Assembly (NCBI RefSeq): GCF_014647375.1
Contig: NZ_BMPB01000019.1
Location: forward strand, 18,684-82,683
DNA length: 64,000 nt
DNA from: Parabacteroides faecis
GTDB lineage: Bacteria; Bacteroidota; Bacteroidia; Bacteroidales; Tannerellaceae
Direction: 5' to 3'
Under the pieces are notes generated by a model. It was not told where the DNA came from, made no database searches, and was given only the letters and a program-made list of their open reading frames with translations. Below, piece after piece: positions 8,662 to 17,024 of this stretch (the stretch's first letter is position 1; each line of letters starts with the position of its first letter). Made by a program: the position numbers and the translations under genes.

Positions 8662-9315
8662 ATGATACAGACGCAGGGCATTACCAAAAGTTTCGGGAAT
8701 TTACAAGTGCTGAAAGGCATCGATCTCACGATTAATAAAAGCGAGATAGTAGCTATTGTCGGTCCAAGCGGCGCGGGAAAAACAACGCTGCTTCAGATCA
8801 TCGGTACATTGGATACACCGGATAATGGACAATTGTTCATTAACGGGACCGAAACCGGCAAGTTATCCGAAAAAGAACTGGCATCCTTCCGTAACAAGAA
8901 TATCGGCTTTGTTTTTCAATTCCATCAGCTATTACCTGAGTTTACCGCACTGGAAAATGTCATGATCCCAGCCCTGATTGCGCAGGAAAAGGCAGCCAAT
9001 GCCGAGAAAAAGGCCAAAGAGATTCTTGATTTCATGAAACTATCAGACCGTATGACCCACAAACCGGCAGAATTATCCGGAGGAGAAAAGCAACGGGTCG
9101 CCGTAGCACGGGCACTGATCAACAATCCGTCTGTGATCCTGGCAGACGAACCATCCGGGAGCCTGGATACCAAAAATAAAGAAGAATTACACAGCCTTTT
9201 CTTTGAGTTGCGTGACCAGATGCACCAGACATTCGTTATCGTAACCCATGATGAACAACTGGCTGCAAATACCGACCGCGTAATACATATCAAAGACGGG
9301 GTTGTTTTACAATAA
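8662..9315 (+). CDS. ABC transporter ATP-binding protein, LolD/MacB-like
   Basis: 217 residues. Walker [10 protein letters not shown] at 34-42, Q-loop [16 protein letters not shown], signature LSGGEKQR near 138, Walker [10 protein letters not shown] near 157, and the switch His in IVTHDE. Size and sequence fit the LolD class that drives lipoprotein release or MacB-type export. No permease gene is beside it, so the partner must be encoded elsewhere. It lies 4 bp after tcdA and 22 bp before the sodium-coupled transporter gene. LolD itself is likely but not provable here, so no symbol is given. Confidence 0.85.
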   Translation: MIQTQGITKSFGNLQVLKGIDLTINKSEIVAIVGPSGAGKTTLLQIIGTLDTPDNGQLFINGTETGKLSEKELASFRNKNIGFVFQFHQLLPEFTALENVMIPALIAQEKAANAEKKAKEILDFMKLSDRMTHKPAELSGGEKQRVAVARALINNPSVILADEPSGSLDTKNKEELHSLFFELRDQMHQTFVIVTHDEQLAANTDRVIHIKDGVVLQ

Positions 9316-9337
9316 ACAGAAAGAGTATAAATTATTT

Positions 9338-10708
9338 ATGGCAAATAAAGAGAGAGTAACTTTCGGCAGTAAAATCGGAGTAATATTAGCAACCGTCGGG
9401 TGCGCTGTAGGCTTGGGCAGCATCTGGCGTTTTCCCTATATGGTAGGATCGAATGGCGGTGGCGCCTTCCTGCTTGTTTTTATGATATGTACTGTTTTAC
9501 TCGGACTTCCTATCATGATCACCGAATTTTTTATCGGCCGTCATTCGCGTAGAAATGCAGCAGGGGCTTTCAAAGAATTGGCTCCCGGAACACAATGGTC
9601 GCTGATCGGTTACAACGGGGTTTTAGCTGCTTTCCTGATATTGGGCTTCTATGCGGTTGTTTCCGGCTGGACATTGGAATATATATGGCAGGCGATGACC
9701 GGCTCGTTGTCCGGGAAAACAACGGCAGAATTCACTACAGACTTTGAAACATTTTCATCCAGTGCACTCCGTCCTATCGGATGGACCATCGTTTTTATCG
9801 CGTTGACCCATTTCATTATTGTCTCCGGCGTAGAGAAAGGGATTGAAAGGGCTTCCAAAATAATGATGCCCGCTTTATTTCTTATATTACTCATACTCTG
9901 TATCCGTTCGGTTACTCTGCCGGGTGTGGACGAAGGGTTGGCATTCCTGTTCAAACCCGATTTTGAAAAGATTACCTCTTCCGTCGTTTTAAGTGCGATG
10001 GGACAGACTTTCTTTTCACTAAGTATAGGTATGGGCTGCCTGATCACTTATTCTTCTTATTTCGGGAAAGATACCAACCTGCAGCTGACGGCCATACAGG
10101 TAACTGTTCTGAATACATTCGTAGCATTACTGGCCGGTATCATGGTTTTTCCGGCTGTATTCAGCTTCGGCATTGAACCGACAGCAGGTCCGGAGTTAGT
10201 ATTTATTACTCTTCCTAATATTTTCGAGCAACTCCCGTTTGGAAATATCTGGTCATTCATCTTTTTCATTCTGCTGGCTCTGGCTGCATTGACCTCAACC
10301 ATCTCTTTGCATGAAGTCGCTACAGCTTACGTCCACGAAGAATATCACATGACAAGAAAAAAAGCGGCCTGGATCGTATCTATAGGTGTCGCTATCATCG
10401 GTGCTCTTAGCTCATTATCTTTCGGTCTGCTTAAAGAATACACGATCGGCGGCCTGATCCTTTTCGACGCGTTAGATTATCTGACAGCCAAAATAATGAT
10501 GCCTATCGGAGGTATGATGATCTGCATTTTTGTAGGACTCCGGATCGAGAAGAAAGTACTGAAAGAAGAATTGACAAACAAGGGAACAATTACTTTCTAT
10601 TTCTTCAATACATACGCTTTCTTTATCAAATACATCGCCCCGGCAGCTATCGGACTTATTTTCCTGAACGAATTAGGCCTGATCAAGAAGATTACCGCTC
10701 TGTTTTGA
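9338..10708 (+). CDS. Sodium-dependent transporter, NSS/SNF family
   Basis: 456 residues with about 11 hydrophobic segments, inner membrane. The NSS hallmark in TM1 is clear: GVILATVGCAVGLGSIWRFP near residues 13-32, holding the unwound sodium and substrate site. Bacterial NSS members of this size usually carry amino acids with sodium; the substrate is not evident. The open frame extends to 9302, but that would overlap the upstream ABC gene, and ATG 9338 gives the usual short charged N-terminus (MANKERVTFGSK). It is probably the last gene of the tcdA unit. Confidence 0.85.
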   Translation: MANKERVTFGSKIGVILATVGCAVGLGSIWRFPYMVGSNGGGAFLLVFMICTVLLGLPIMITEFFIGRHSRRNAAGAFKELAPGTQWSLIGYNGVLAAFLILGFYAVVSGWTLEYIWQAMTGSLSGKTTAEFTTDFETFSSSALRPIGWTIVFIALTHFIIVSGVEKGIERASKIMMPALFLILLILCIRSVTLPGVDEGLAFLFKPDFEKITSSVVLSAMGQTFFSLSIGMGCLITYSSYFGKDTNLQLTAIQVTVLNTFVALLAGIMVFPAVFSFGIEPTAGPELVFITLPNIFEQLPFGNIWSFIFFILLALAALTSTISLHEVATAYVHEEYHMTRKKAAWIVSIGVAIIGALSSLSFGLLKEYTIGGLILFDALDYLTAKIMMPIGGMMICIFVGLRIEKKVLKEELTNKGTITFYFFNTYAFFIKYIAPAAIGLIFLNELGLIKKITALF

Positions 10709-10720
10709 AAAATAAACGCT

Positions 10721-10759
10721 ATAAGTTACTTGTTTATTGGCAAGTAACTTATATCTTTG
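10721..10759 (+). promoter_or_regulatory. Promoter with 12-bp palindrome (candidate autoregulatory operator)
   Basis: ATAAGTTACTTG at 10721-10732 is repeated inverted and perfect at 10741-10752 across 8 nt. The right arm overlaps the exact -7 box TATCTTTG at 10752-10759. A -33-like CTTG sits at 10729-10732 with a 19-bp gap. A protein bound here would block the promoter. Toxin-antitoxin operons are normally repressed this way, and the next gene is antitoxin-like. It could also serve as a terminator for the transporter gene ending at 10708, although no T-run follows. Confidence 0.55.
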
Positions 10760-10792
10760 TAACAGAGTATTCATCATTTAATAAATAACAAT

Positions 10793-10981
10793 ATGGAAAT
10801 CAAAACCGTCCCCCTTGAAATTAAAACCCTTTCAAAGGAAAGAAAACTACTTCCCGGATTAAATATGACCCAAGAAGAACTAATTGCTCGTGTCCGCAAA
10901 GCCGAAGAAGGGCCTTTTTATACATTGGATGAAATCAAACAAAAAATGCGGGAATGGAAGGCACAGAAATACGGCCTATAG
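10793..10981 (+). CDS. Small antitoxin-like protein, orphan
   Basis: 62 residues. The N-terminus is a short basic strand region (MEIKTVPLEIKTLSKERK). The C-terminal half is helical and charged (EELIARVRKAEEGPFYTLDE, then IKQKMREWKAQK), which resembles the toxin-binding tail of RelB/ParD-type antitoxins in Bacteroidales. The promoter just upstream contains a perfect palindrome. A toxin start lies in the +2 frame overlapping the end of the gene, but it is cut short. I infer a remnant of a type II toxin-antitoxin pair in which the antitoxin survives. The family call is from general pattern, not a named motif. Confidence 0.5.
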   Translation: MEIKTVPLEIKTLSKERKLLPGLNMTQEELIARVRKAEEGPFYTLDEIKQKMREWKAQKYGL

Positions 10982-11067
10982 ATATTTCCGATGAGTTCTA
11001 TATTTCTCTTAAAAATACATCTCACACATCAGAAACAGACGAAATATCAAACCATAATATCTTATAA
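10954..11067 (+). pseudogene. Truncated ParE/RelE-type toxin remnant
   Basis: An ATG at 10954, overlapping the antitoxin-like gene by 28 bp in the +2 frame, opens a 37-codon frame. Residues 7-19 read RPIDISDEFYISL, like the first strand and helix of ParE/RelE toxins, which usually run 90-110 residues. After that it becomes a low-complexity tail (KNTSHTSETDEISNHN) and stops. The catalytic or gyrase-binding core is missing, so it should be inactive. The overlap with the antitoxin gene is the normal order for such pairs and supports the reading. Too short to be certain. Confidence 0.4.
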
Positions 11068-11070
11068 ACT

Positions 11071-11796
11071 ATGAACTGGCGAGATTTACTTTATTTTTCC
11101 AAAGGGGAACGTAGGGCCCTGACTCTCCTACTCTGTCTGATCTCTATATCCTGGATCATCTTATTTGTGACAGACAATAAACCGGACTATTTTGCCGATG
11201 AAAATAAAAAGGTTACAGAACCGGTTAAAACAACTTTAAATACAATTACAAAAGGCGCTGATACGGGAAAACGGCAAATACCCTCATCCGGTAGTAAAAA
11301 CAATTCCTCGCGGAAGAAAAAAGAATTTCATCCGAAAGAAACTAAAAATACACTCGGAAGGAAACCTTTTCCTAAAACTGAAAAATATCCTGCCGGAACC
11401 ATAGTCGAGCTAAATACAGCCGATACTACAATTCTAAAAAAAGTGCCCGGAATCGGAAGTACATTCGCCCGTCGGATTGTTAAATACAGAGAGTTGTTAG
11501 GTGGCTTCTACTCTGTCTCCCAGCTTCACGAAGTATATGGTATCGACGAAGAACGATACAATACGATGAAATCGTGGTTTTCGGCAGATCTGTCTTTAAT
11601 CTGTCGATTAATTGTCAATAAAGTATCCATGAATGATTTGCAAAAACATCCTTACATCAACTACCGGCAGGCCCGCATCATCGGACAATTACGAAAGCAA
11701 AAAGGTAAACTGACCGGTTGGGAGAACTTTCAGCTCCTCGAAGAGTTCACCGATGCCGACCGGGAAAGGCTGACACCATACCTGTCGTTTGAATAA
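11071..11796 (+). CDS. Helix-hairpin-helix protein, ComEA-like, membrane-anchored
   Basis: 241 residues. One membrane segment near 16-35 (ALTLLLCLISISWIILFV), a lysine-rich linker to about 105, then a ComEA-type HhH repeat: VELNTADTTILKKVPGIG and FARRIVKYRELLGGFYSV, residues 112-150. A second HhH-like stretch follows at about 185-235. Such domains bind DNA without sequence preference; in Bacteroidetes this family is widespread and its role is not settled. It is preceded by the toxin remnant and followed by the AAA ATPase, which has its own promoter. Confidence 0.75.
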   Translation: MNWRDLLYFSKGERRALTLLLCLISISWIILFVTDNKPDYFADENKKVTEPVKTTLNTITKGADTGKRQIPSSGSKNNSSRKKKEFHPKETKNTLGRKPFPKTEKYPAGTIVELNTADTTILKKVPGIGSTFARRIVKYRELLGGFYSVSQLHEVYGIDEERYNTMKSWFSADLSLICRLIVNKVSMNDLQKHPYINYRQARIIGQLRKQKGKLTGWENFQLLEEFTDADRERLTPYLSFE

Positions 11797-11819
11797 ACAA
11801 AGAAGTTTATATACATTTG
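11788..11819 (+). promoter_or_regulatory. Complete -33/-7 promoter for the AAA ATPase gene
   Basis: TTTG at 11788-11791 and TACATTTG at 11812-11819 are separated by 20 bp, matching both elements of the Bacteroides consensus. It overlaps the end of the HhH gene. It rules out the upstream in-frame start at 11789 and supports ATG 11834. Confidence 0.7.
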
Positions 11820-11833
11820 TAAAAAAGAAAACT

Positions 11834-12601
11834 ATGATTTACCTCAAACAAGTAAAACTGACCAATCCGGCAGAAGTAGAAGGACCGGTAGAAGATTTGA
11901 AATACCCCTTCCGTGCGGCAGCCGTACGCTATATCGAATCGATTGTTTTCCGGCAACCGGTTACTTTTCTGGTCGGTGAAAACGGTGCAGGCAAATCGAC
12001 CCTGCTGGAAGGCATCATGTTCAAATATGAAGAACGGGATGAAAGCAAACAAGGCATGTTGTACGACGGGAAAGAAGCTTGGAAATCCTATTCAAACGTT
12101 TTGCCGCAATGCATCCGGCTGATTGAAGAACGGAAACCTTTCGACCATTTCTTCTTCCGTGCCGAGTCTTTTTTTGATCATGCCGCAGAAATCGATGCCA
12201 AATCGATGAAAGACATATTAGATTATGGGCGTGATTATTCTTTAGGAGCCTACGGAGGACGGCGCTTACTGGAACAATCGCACGGGGAAAGCTTTCTCAG
12301 TACATTCCTGAACTATGCAGGAAGAAACACCCTCTTTATCCTCGATGAACCGGAGGCAGCCCTTTCGCCTCAACGACAGCTGGCCTTATTGGTCAGGATC
12401 CATGAACTGGTGGCACAAGGTTGCCAATTGATCATCTCCACCCATTCGCCGATCATCATGGCTTATCCGGATGCAGATATTTATTCCATAGAAGAGGATG
12501 GAGCACATATCACTCCGTATGAGGAAACACAACATTATCAGTTAACGAAGTATTTTCTGACCCATACGGAGCAAATGCTCAGGGAACTCGGATTACGGTA
12601 A
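11834..12601 (+). CDS. AAA family ATPase (ABC/OLD-like ATP-binding protein)
   Basis: 255 residues, soluble. Walker A GENGAGKST at 48-56, an ABC-type region GRRLLEQSHGESFLSTFL, Walker B TLFILDEPEAALSP, and a switch His in IISTHSPIIMAYPDA. There is no coiled-coil or nuclease domain. Proteins of this small stand-alone type are common in bacteria and have no agreed function. The gene ends 2 bp before the convergent flavin reductase stop, so there is no room for a separate terminator. Confidence 0.8.
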   Translation: MIYLKQVKLTNPAEVEGPVEDLKYPFRAAAVRYIESIVFRQPVTFLVGENGAGKSTLLEGIMFKYEERDESKQGMLYDGKEAWKSYSNVLPQCIRLIEERKPFDHFFFRAESFFDHAAEIDAKSMKDILDYGRDYSLGAYGGRRLLEQSHGESFLSTFLNYAGRNTLFILDEPEAALSPQRQLALLVRIHELVAQGCQLIISTHSPIIMAYPDADIYSIEEDGAHITPYEETQHYQLTKYFLTHTEQMLRELGLR

Positions 12602-12603
12602 AA

Positions 12604-13110
12604 TCACTTTTCCCAGGCATTCAATATTTCTGCCACATATACATTATGCAAATTGCCAGCCATCGCGCTGTACCATTTTTCATACAAAGCCGGATCGACA
12701 AAGCTATTCTTATCCATCTTTGTTACATAAAGCGTTTTGCATTCCAACGTCAGGCGGGATTCTTCAAAACAAGGATTTCCCAATTCTGTAAAATAAGGAG
12801 TCAAACCTGTCGCAGCGACCTTGTTTATATCGCGTCCGGATTTTGAACCACATATTTTATGCGCAGCTTTATGCTCTTCACCCAGAAAAGAGAGTGTAAA
12901 ACATCCCTTTTCATCGACAAATTCACGGGTATAACGCTCCGGACGAATGAATACGAATACAACCGGTTTATTCCAAAGGAAACCTACGCCGCCCCAACTG
13001 GCCGTCATCATGTTAAACTTGTCTTTGTCACCGGCACTCACCAGCATCCACTCTTTACCGATAATCTCAATAAAATTATCCTTTATCAAAGCGGGTTCAA
13101 TTGCTTTCAT
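12604..13110 (-). CDS. Flavin reductase family protein (FMN-binding split barrel)
   Basis: 168 residues. The fold pattern is the flavin reductase-like FMN-binding barrel: WMLVSAGDKDKFNMMTASWG near residues 21-40, then PVVFVFIRPERYTREFV. Members bind FMN and reduce flavins or other small molecules with NAD(P)H; the substrate cannot be told here. An exact -7 box lies upstream at 13134-13141 on the minus strand. It is a single gene. Confidence 0.8.
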   Translation of the reverse strand: MKAIEPALIKDNFIEIIGKEWMLVSAGDKDKFNMMTASWGGVGFLWNKPVVFVFIRPERYTREFVDEKGCFTLSFLGEEHKAAHKICGSKSGRDINKVAATGLTPYFTELGNPCFEESRLTLECKTLYVTKMDKNSFVDPALYEKWYSAMAGNLHNVYVAEILNAWEK

Positions 13111-13133
13111 ACTTTCTTATCTTTAATTTTTTT

Positions 13134-13141
13134 CAAAGATA
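13134..13141 (-). promoter_or_regulatory. -7 promoter box for the flavin reductase gene
   Basis: Minus-strand TATCTTTG, 23 bp upstream of the start codon at 13110. Confidence 0.5.
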
Positions 13142-13150
13142 CAAAGAATA

Positions 13151-15478
13151 TCATTTACCCGTACTCATCACACCGGAGTCGTTATCGGCATTGTTCAAAC
13201 GTTTCTGACCAGCTTTATAGGTACGACCGAATGAGAAATTATAGGTTAAAGAGACAACGAACAAACGTGAGCTTTCCTTGATATACATCGCTTTCTTATA
13301 AGATGCATACTGGTTCCAGTTTTCCGTCTTTACTTTATAGTTATCAGAGAACGGGTTAATTGCCCCTACTCCCAACGACAGATTCTTATGATTGTAGCGC
13401 GCCATAAACATCTGAATATTTTCGCCGCCCTCCAATGTCTCACCCCAGAACCAGTTCCAGTTCGTATTCATCTGATACATCAGCATGAACTTCTTCCAGG
13501 TCAGAGAGGCTTGTGCTTCACAATACCAGTTCGTATACCGATGAGAATAAGTATTCCCGTTACTGATATAATGATTCACACCGCCGGTAAATGAAAACTG
13601 CAGGATATCCTTGATCGGTCCGATACGGAACATAGCCGAACCTGTCAAACGCTGCCAGTTCTTTTGATTATCCCAGGTTTGAATGATCTTGTTCCCTTCC
13701 TGGTATTTTTCATCCATAATAGGATTAGGAAGATATTCATAGGCACCGTCTAAATTAGTATAAAAGATTCCTTTCTGATACTCATAAGTAAGAGCTAAGC
13801 GATAACGCATATAAGCTTCCAGTTGCGGGTTACCGCGTTGCAATTGCAAAGAATCGATCACCTGCTCAATAGCACTCAGATTTCCTAAAGAAGGAGAAGA
13901 ATTACCGACATAACCTCTCAAACGGATAAAAGATTGTCCGGGCAAAGCATATTGCAATGTAAATCGCGGATTGAAGGTATAATATTGATAAGAATCATCT
14001 GTTCCATCCTGTTTGTAATAGGAACGTGACACACCAACCCCCAGAGTATAATCCAGTTTCCGGGCCTTTCCTTTGAACTCGCCATAAAGAAAACTTTCCG
14101 ACTGATTCATACGGGTATTATAATCATGTCCGTTACGATACTCATTATTAGAAAATGACTGCGTATGACGAATTCCGGTACTCAAACGGTTCCCATTCCC
14201 CAACTTTTTCTCATAAATACCTTCACCGATCACTGAATATTTATTACCTGAAACCCGGTTATTAATATCCGTCAGCAAATCTTCACCACGGCTTTCCTGA
14301 TAAAAGCGATGAGAGGAGGTACGATTATAAGTTCCGACCACATTAAAGACCAATGTCTGATCGTTTTTCAGATTACGCTGATAATATAAATCTAACGCAG
14401 GAACCTGATTATCTGAACTATTCAGATCGACCATATCCACATAGTCTGATAGATTTTCCTGATTGGATAAAATACCACGGTAATCCCAATGCGGTTGATG
14501 ATTACTCCAGTAGCGGAAGGTGGCATTGAACAAATACTTCTCCTGATCCTGTACACTATAATTCAGATTCAGATTATGCATGAACATACGCCCATGAGCC
14601 GGTTCACCTTCTTCTTTCCGGTGTAAAACCGTTCCGTCGCCCAAATGGAATATCTCCTCATTATCTCTGGAAAGACCGTAAAAGTCACGCGGACCGATCC
14701 GGTAAGAAGCACCGAATTCCGATTTCTTATGATTGATCTTTCCTGAAACCCGATGTTCTCCCCATAATGCATTCACACCCTGGCTCATATCCACACTAAA
14801 ACTTCCCCCTGTCTCCGGACGGCGAACGATATAATCGAGCACAACTTCCGCATTGCCATAACGCAATCCGGGATTGTCGTGATATTCAAGACGGATAATA
14901 TCGGAAGGGAGCAATGCCTTGACTTCATCGAGCTCCACTTTTACACCATTAATACGAAGTTGAACTTCCCCATTTCCCGGTATCTTGATTTCATTCGACA
15001 GCGGATTCACCTGTATCTTCGGCAGCATCAATTGTTGCAACAGATCCATCCCGTTGGTAGAAGCCTTAACCTGCCGATCGGACGGGAACACCAGTTTCCG
15101 GTCGGAACGACTACTCGTATTCGAAGCACTGACCGTAACACCGTCTAACGAAACCGATGCATTCTCCATCGGTATATCGCCCAATGTCACACTTTTATTA
15201 AATCCTTTCAAAGAGACATACTGTGTCTCATATCCCAGACTGGAAACAGCCAGCAAATAATCGCCTGATTTCATCTTATCCAAAACAAAATTACCTTTTT
15301 CATCGGTAGTTGTTCCGGTAATAAACATTGAATCCATTGTTTGCAGTACAACATTGGCAAACTCTAATGGTTCTTTGTTCTGACTATCCCTGACCAAACC
15401 TTTTATTCCTAAATTTTGAGCAAAAGCTCCCTGTACCATGCAGCCCAGCAGCATGATCCCGAATATAATCCGTCTCAT
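13151..15478 (-). CDS. Outer-membrane beta-barrel receptor with CarboxypepD-reg domain
   Basis: 775 residues. Signal peptide 1-20 (ends GAFAQ), a carboxypeptidase-regulatory-like beta-sandwich at about 24-110 (IKGLVRDSQNKEPLEFANVV), a short plug-like part at 120-215, then a large barrel rich in aromatic alternating strands to residue 740. It matches the TonB-dependent-receptor-like outer-membrane family (OMP_b-brl_3) that lacks a SusD partner. The ligand is unknown. It has no neighbour in operon; the AgcS gene is divergent. Confidence 0.78.
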   Translation of the reverse strand: MRRIIFGIMLLGCMVQGAFAQNLGIKGLVRDSQNKEPLEFANVVLQTMDSMFITGTTTDEKGNFVLDKMKSGDYLLAVSSLGYETQYVSLKGFNKSVTLGDIPMENASVSLDGVTVSASNTSSRSDRKLVFPSDRQVKASTNGMDLLQQLMLPKIQVNPLSNEIKIPGNGEVQLRINGVKVELDEVKALLPSDIIRLEYHDNPGLRYGNAEVVLDYIVRRPETGGSFSVDMSQGVNALWGEHRVSGKINHKKSEFGASYRIGPRDFYGLSRDNEEIFHLGDGTVLHRKEEGEPAHGRMFMHNLNLNYSVQDQEKYLFNATFRYWSNHQPHWDYRGILSNQENLSDYVDMVDLNSSDNQVPALDLYYQRNLKNDQTLVFNVVGTYNRTSSHRFYQESRGEDLLTDINNRVSGNKYSVIGEGIYEKKLGNGNRLSTGIRHTQSFSNNEYRNGHDYNTRMNQSESFLYGEFKGKARKLDYTLGVGVSRSYYKQDGTDDSYQYYTFNPRFTLQYALPGQSFIRLRGYVGNSSPSLGNLSAIEQVIDSLQLQRGNPQLEAYMRYRLALTYEYQKGIFYTNLDGAYEYLPNPIMDEKYQEGNKIIQTWDNQKNWQRLTGSAMFRIGPIKDILQFSFTGGVNHYISNGNTYSHRYTNWYCEAQASLTWKKFMLMYQMNTNWNWFWGETLEGGENIQMFMARYNHKNLSLGVGAINPFSDNYKVKTENWNQYASYKKAMYIKESSRLFVVSLTYNFSFGRTYKAGQKRLNNADNDSGVMSTGK

Positions 15479-15590
15479 AAGTTTATTATTTTTTATCTAT
15501 TGCAGGGTGGCCTTTCCTGCCTTTCGTTTGTTTCTATTCATAAGACGATGCAAATCGAAAAAAGGTTACAGAATAAAAAAGAAAAAGACG

Positions 15591-15598
15591 TATATTTG
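15591..15598 (+). promoter_or_regulatory. -7 promoter box for the AgcS symporter gene
   Basis: TATATTTG, exact TAnnTTTG match, 20 bp before ATG 15619. Confidence 0.55.
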
Positions 15599-15618
15599 AA
15601 GCAAAACGAATAAAATCA

Positions 15619-17019
15619 ATGGATATATTAAATACCTGGATAAATAGCATCAACGACATTTTATGGTCGTATATATTAATAATCATGCTCTTAGGTTGCG
15701 CTGTATGGTTCACGTTCAAAACACGTTTCGTACAGTTCCGCATGATAAAGGAGATGATAAAATTACTTGGAGACTCCGCCGGAAAATCTAAAAACGGTGA
15801 AAAACACATCTCCTCTTTCCAGGCATTTGCCGTATCGTTAGCCAGCCGTGTAGGGACCGGTAATCTGGCAGGAGTAGCAACAGCTATCGCCGTAGGAGGT
15901 CCGGGGGCAGTTTTCTGGATGTGGATCATCGCTTTACTGGGTGCATCCAGTGCCTTTGTCGAATCGACACTGGCACAGTTATATAAAAGAAAAGGGAAAG
16001 ACTCATTCATCGGCGGACCTGCTTATTATATGGAACGCGGACTTGGATTACGCTGGATGGGCGTACTTTTTGCCGTACTGATCTCCATTACTTTCGGATT
16101 TGCATTTAATTCCGTGCAAAGCAATACGATCTGCGCCGCCTGGGAAGGAGCATTCGGATTCGACCACCGGATTCTTGGCGGTATATTAACCGTACTTACC
16201 ATCCTGATTATCTTCGGTGGTATTCAACGGATCGCCAAGGTTAGCAGCGTTATCGTTCCGGTAATGGCACTCGGTTACGTGGCTTTGGCTTTAGGTATCG
16301 TAGTCTTCAATATAACAGAACTACCGGCCGTCATCAAACTAATTGTCAGCAGTGCATTCGGATGGGAACAGGCTATCGGCGGAACTGTCGGGGCAGCTCT
16401 GATGCAGGGAATTAAACGGGGACTATTCAGTAATGAAGCAGGTATGGGTTCTGCACCGAACGTGGCTGCCACCGCCCAGGTCTCTCACCCCGTAAAACAA
16501 GGACTAATACAAACACTGGGTGTTTTCACCGACACATTGATCATCTGTACCTGTACGGCATTTATTATTCTTTTCAGCGGGGCACCGCTCGACGGGAGCG
16601 TCAACGGCGTGCAACTCACCCAGCAAGCTCTGACCAATGAGATAGGGAGTATAGGAAGTATCTTTGTAGCTGTTGCCATCCTGCTTTTTGCCTTCAGCAG
16701 CATCATCGGCAATTATTACTATGGAGAGGCAAACATACGGTTCATTACCCGGAAACGCAGCATCTTGCTTATCTACCGCCTCCTGGTCGGTGGAATGGTC
16801 ATGTTCGGAGCTTTAGCCAGTCTCGATCTGGCATGGAGCCTGGCAGATATCACGATGGGAACGATGACTATCTGCAACCTGATTGCCATATCCTTACTCA
16901 GTCGCCAGGCATTCCTTCTGCTGAAAGATTATGTCGTACAAAAACGGAAAGGAATAAAAAGTCCGGTATTCGATAAAAACAGTATCCCGGAATTAAAAGA
17001 CAAAGCGGAATGCTGGTAA
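15619..17019 (+). CDS. Alanine or glycine:cation symporter, AgcS family
   Basis: 466 residues with about 10-11 membrane segments. The AgcS signature is present near residues 74-100: SRVGTGNLAGVATAIAVGGP, followed by GAVFWMW. The second conserved block (GLFSNEAGMGSAPN) is near residue 275. The family imports alanine, glycine or similar amino acids with sodium or protons across the inner membrane. It has its own promoter and converges on the M16 peptidase gene with only 5 bp between the stop codons. Confidence 0.9.
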   Translation: MDILNTWINSINDILWSYILIIMLLGCAVWFTFKTRFVQFRMIKEMIKLLGDSAGKSKNGEKHISSFQAFAVSLASRVGTGNLAGVATAIAVGGPGAVFWMWIIALLGASSAFVESTLAQLYKRKGKDSFIGGPAYYMERGLGLRWMGVLFAVLISITFGFAFNSVQSNTICAAWEGAFGFDHRILGGILTVLTILIIFGGIQRIAKVSSVIVPVMALGYVALALGIVVFNITELPAVIKLIVSSAFGWEQAIGGTVGAALMQGIKRGLFSNEAGMGSAPNVAATAQVSHPVKQGLIQTLGVFTDTLIICTCTAFIILFSGAPLDGSVNGVQLTQQALTNEIGSIGSIFVAVAILLFAFSSIIGNYYYGEANIRFITRKRSILLIYRLLVGGMVMFGALASLDLAWSLADITMGTMTICNLIAISLLSRQAFLLLKDYVVQKRKGIKSPVFDKNSIPELKDKAECW

Positions 17020-17024
17020 CAGGA

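Noticed and set aside
11789-11833. Upstream in-frame start for the AAA ATPase
   Set aside because: It overlaps the previous gene and a full -33/-7 promoter lies across it, so the transcript begins downstream of this codon.
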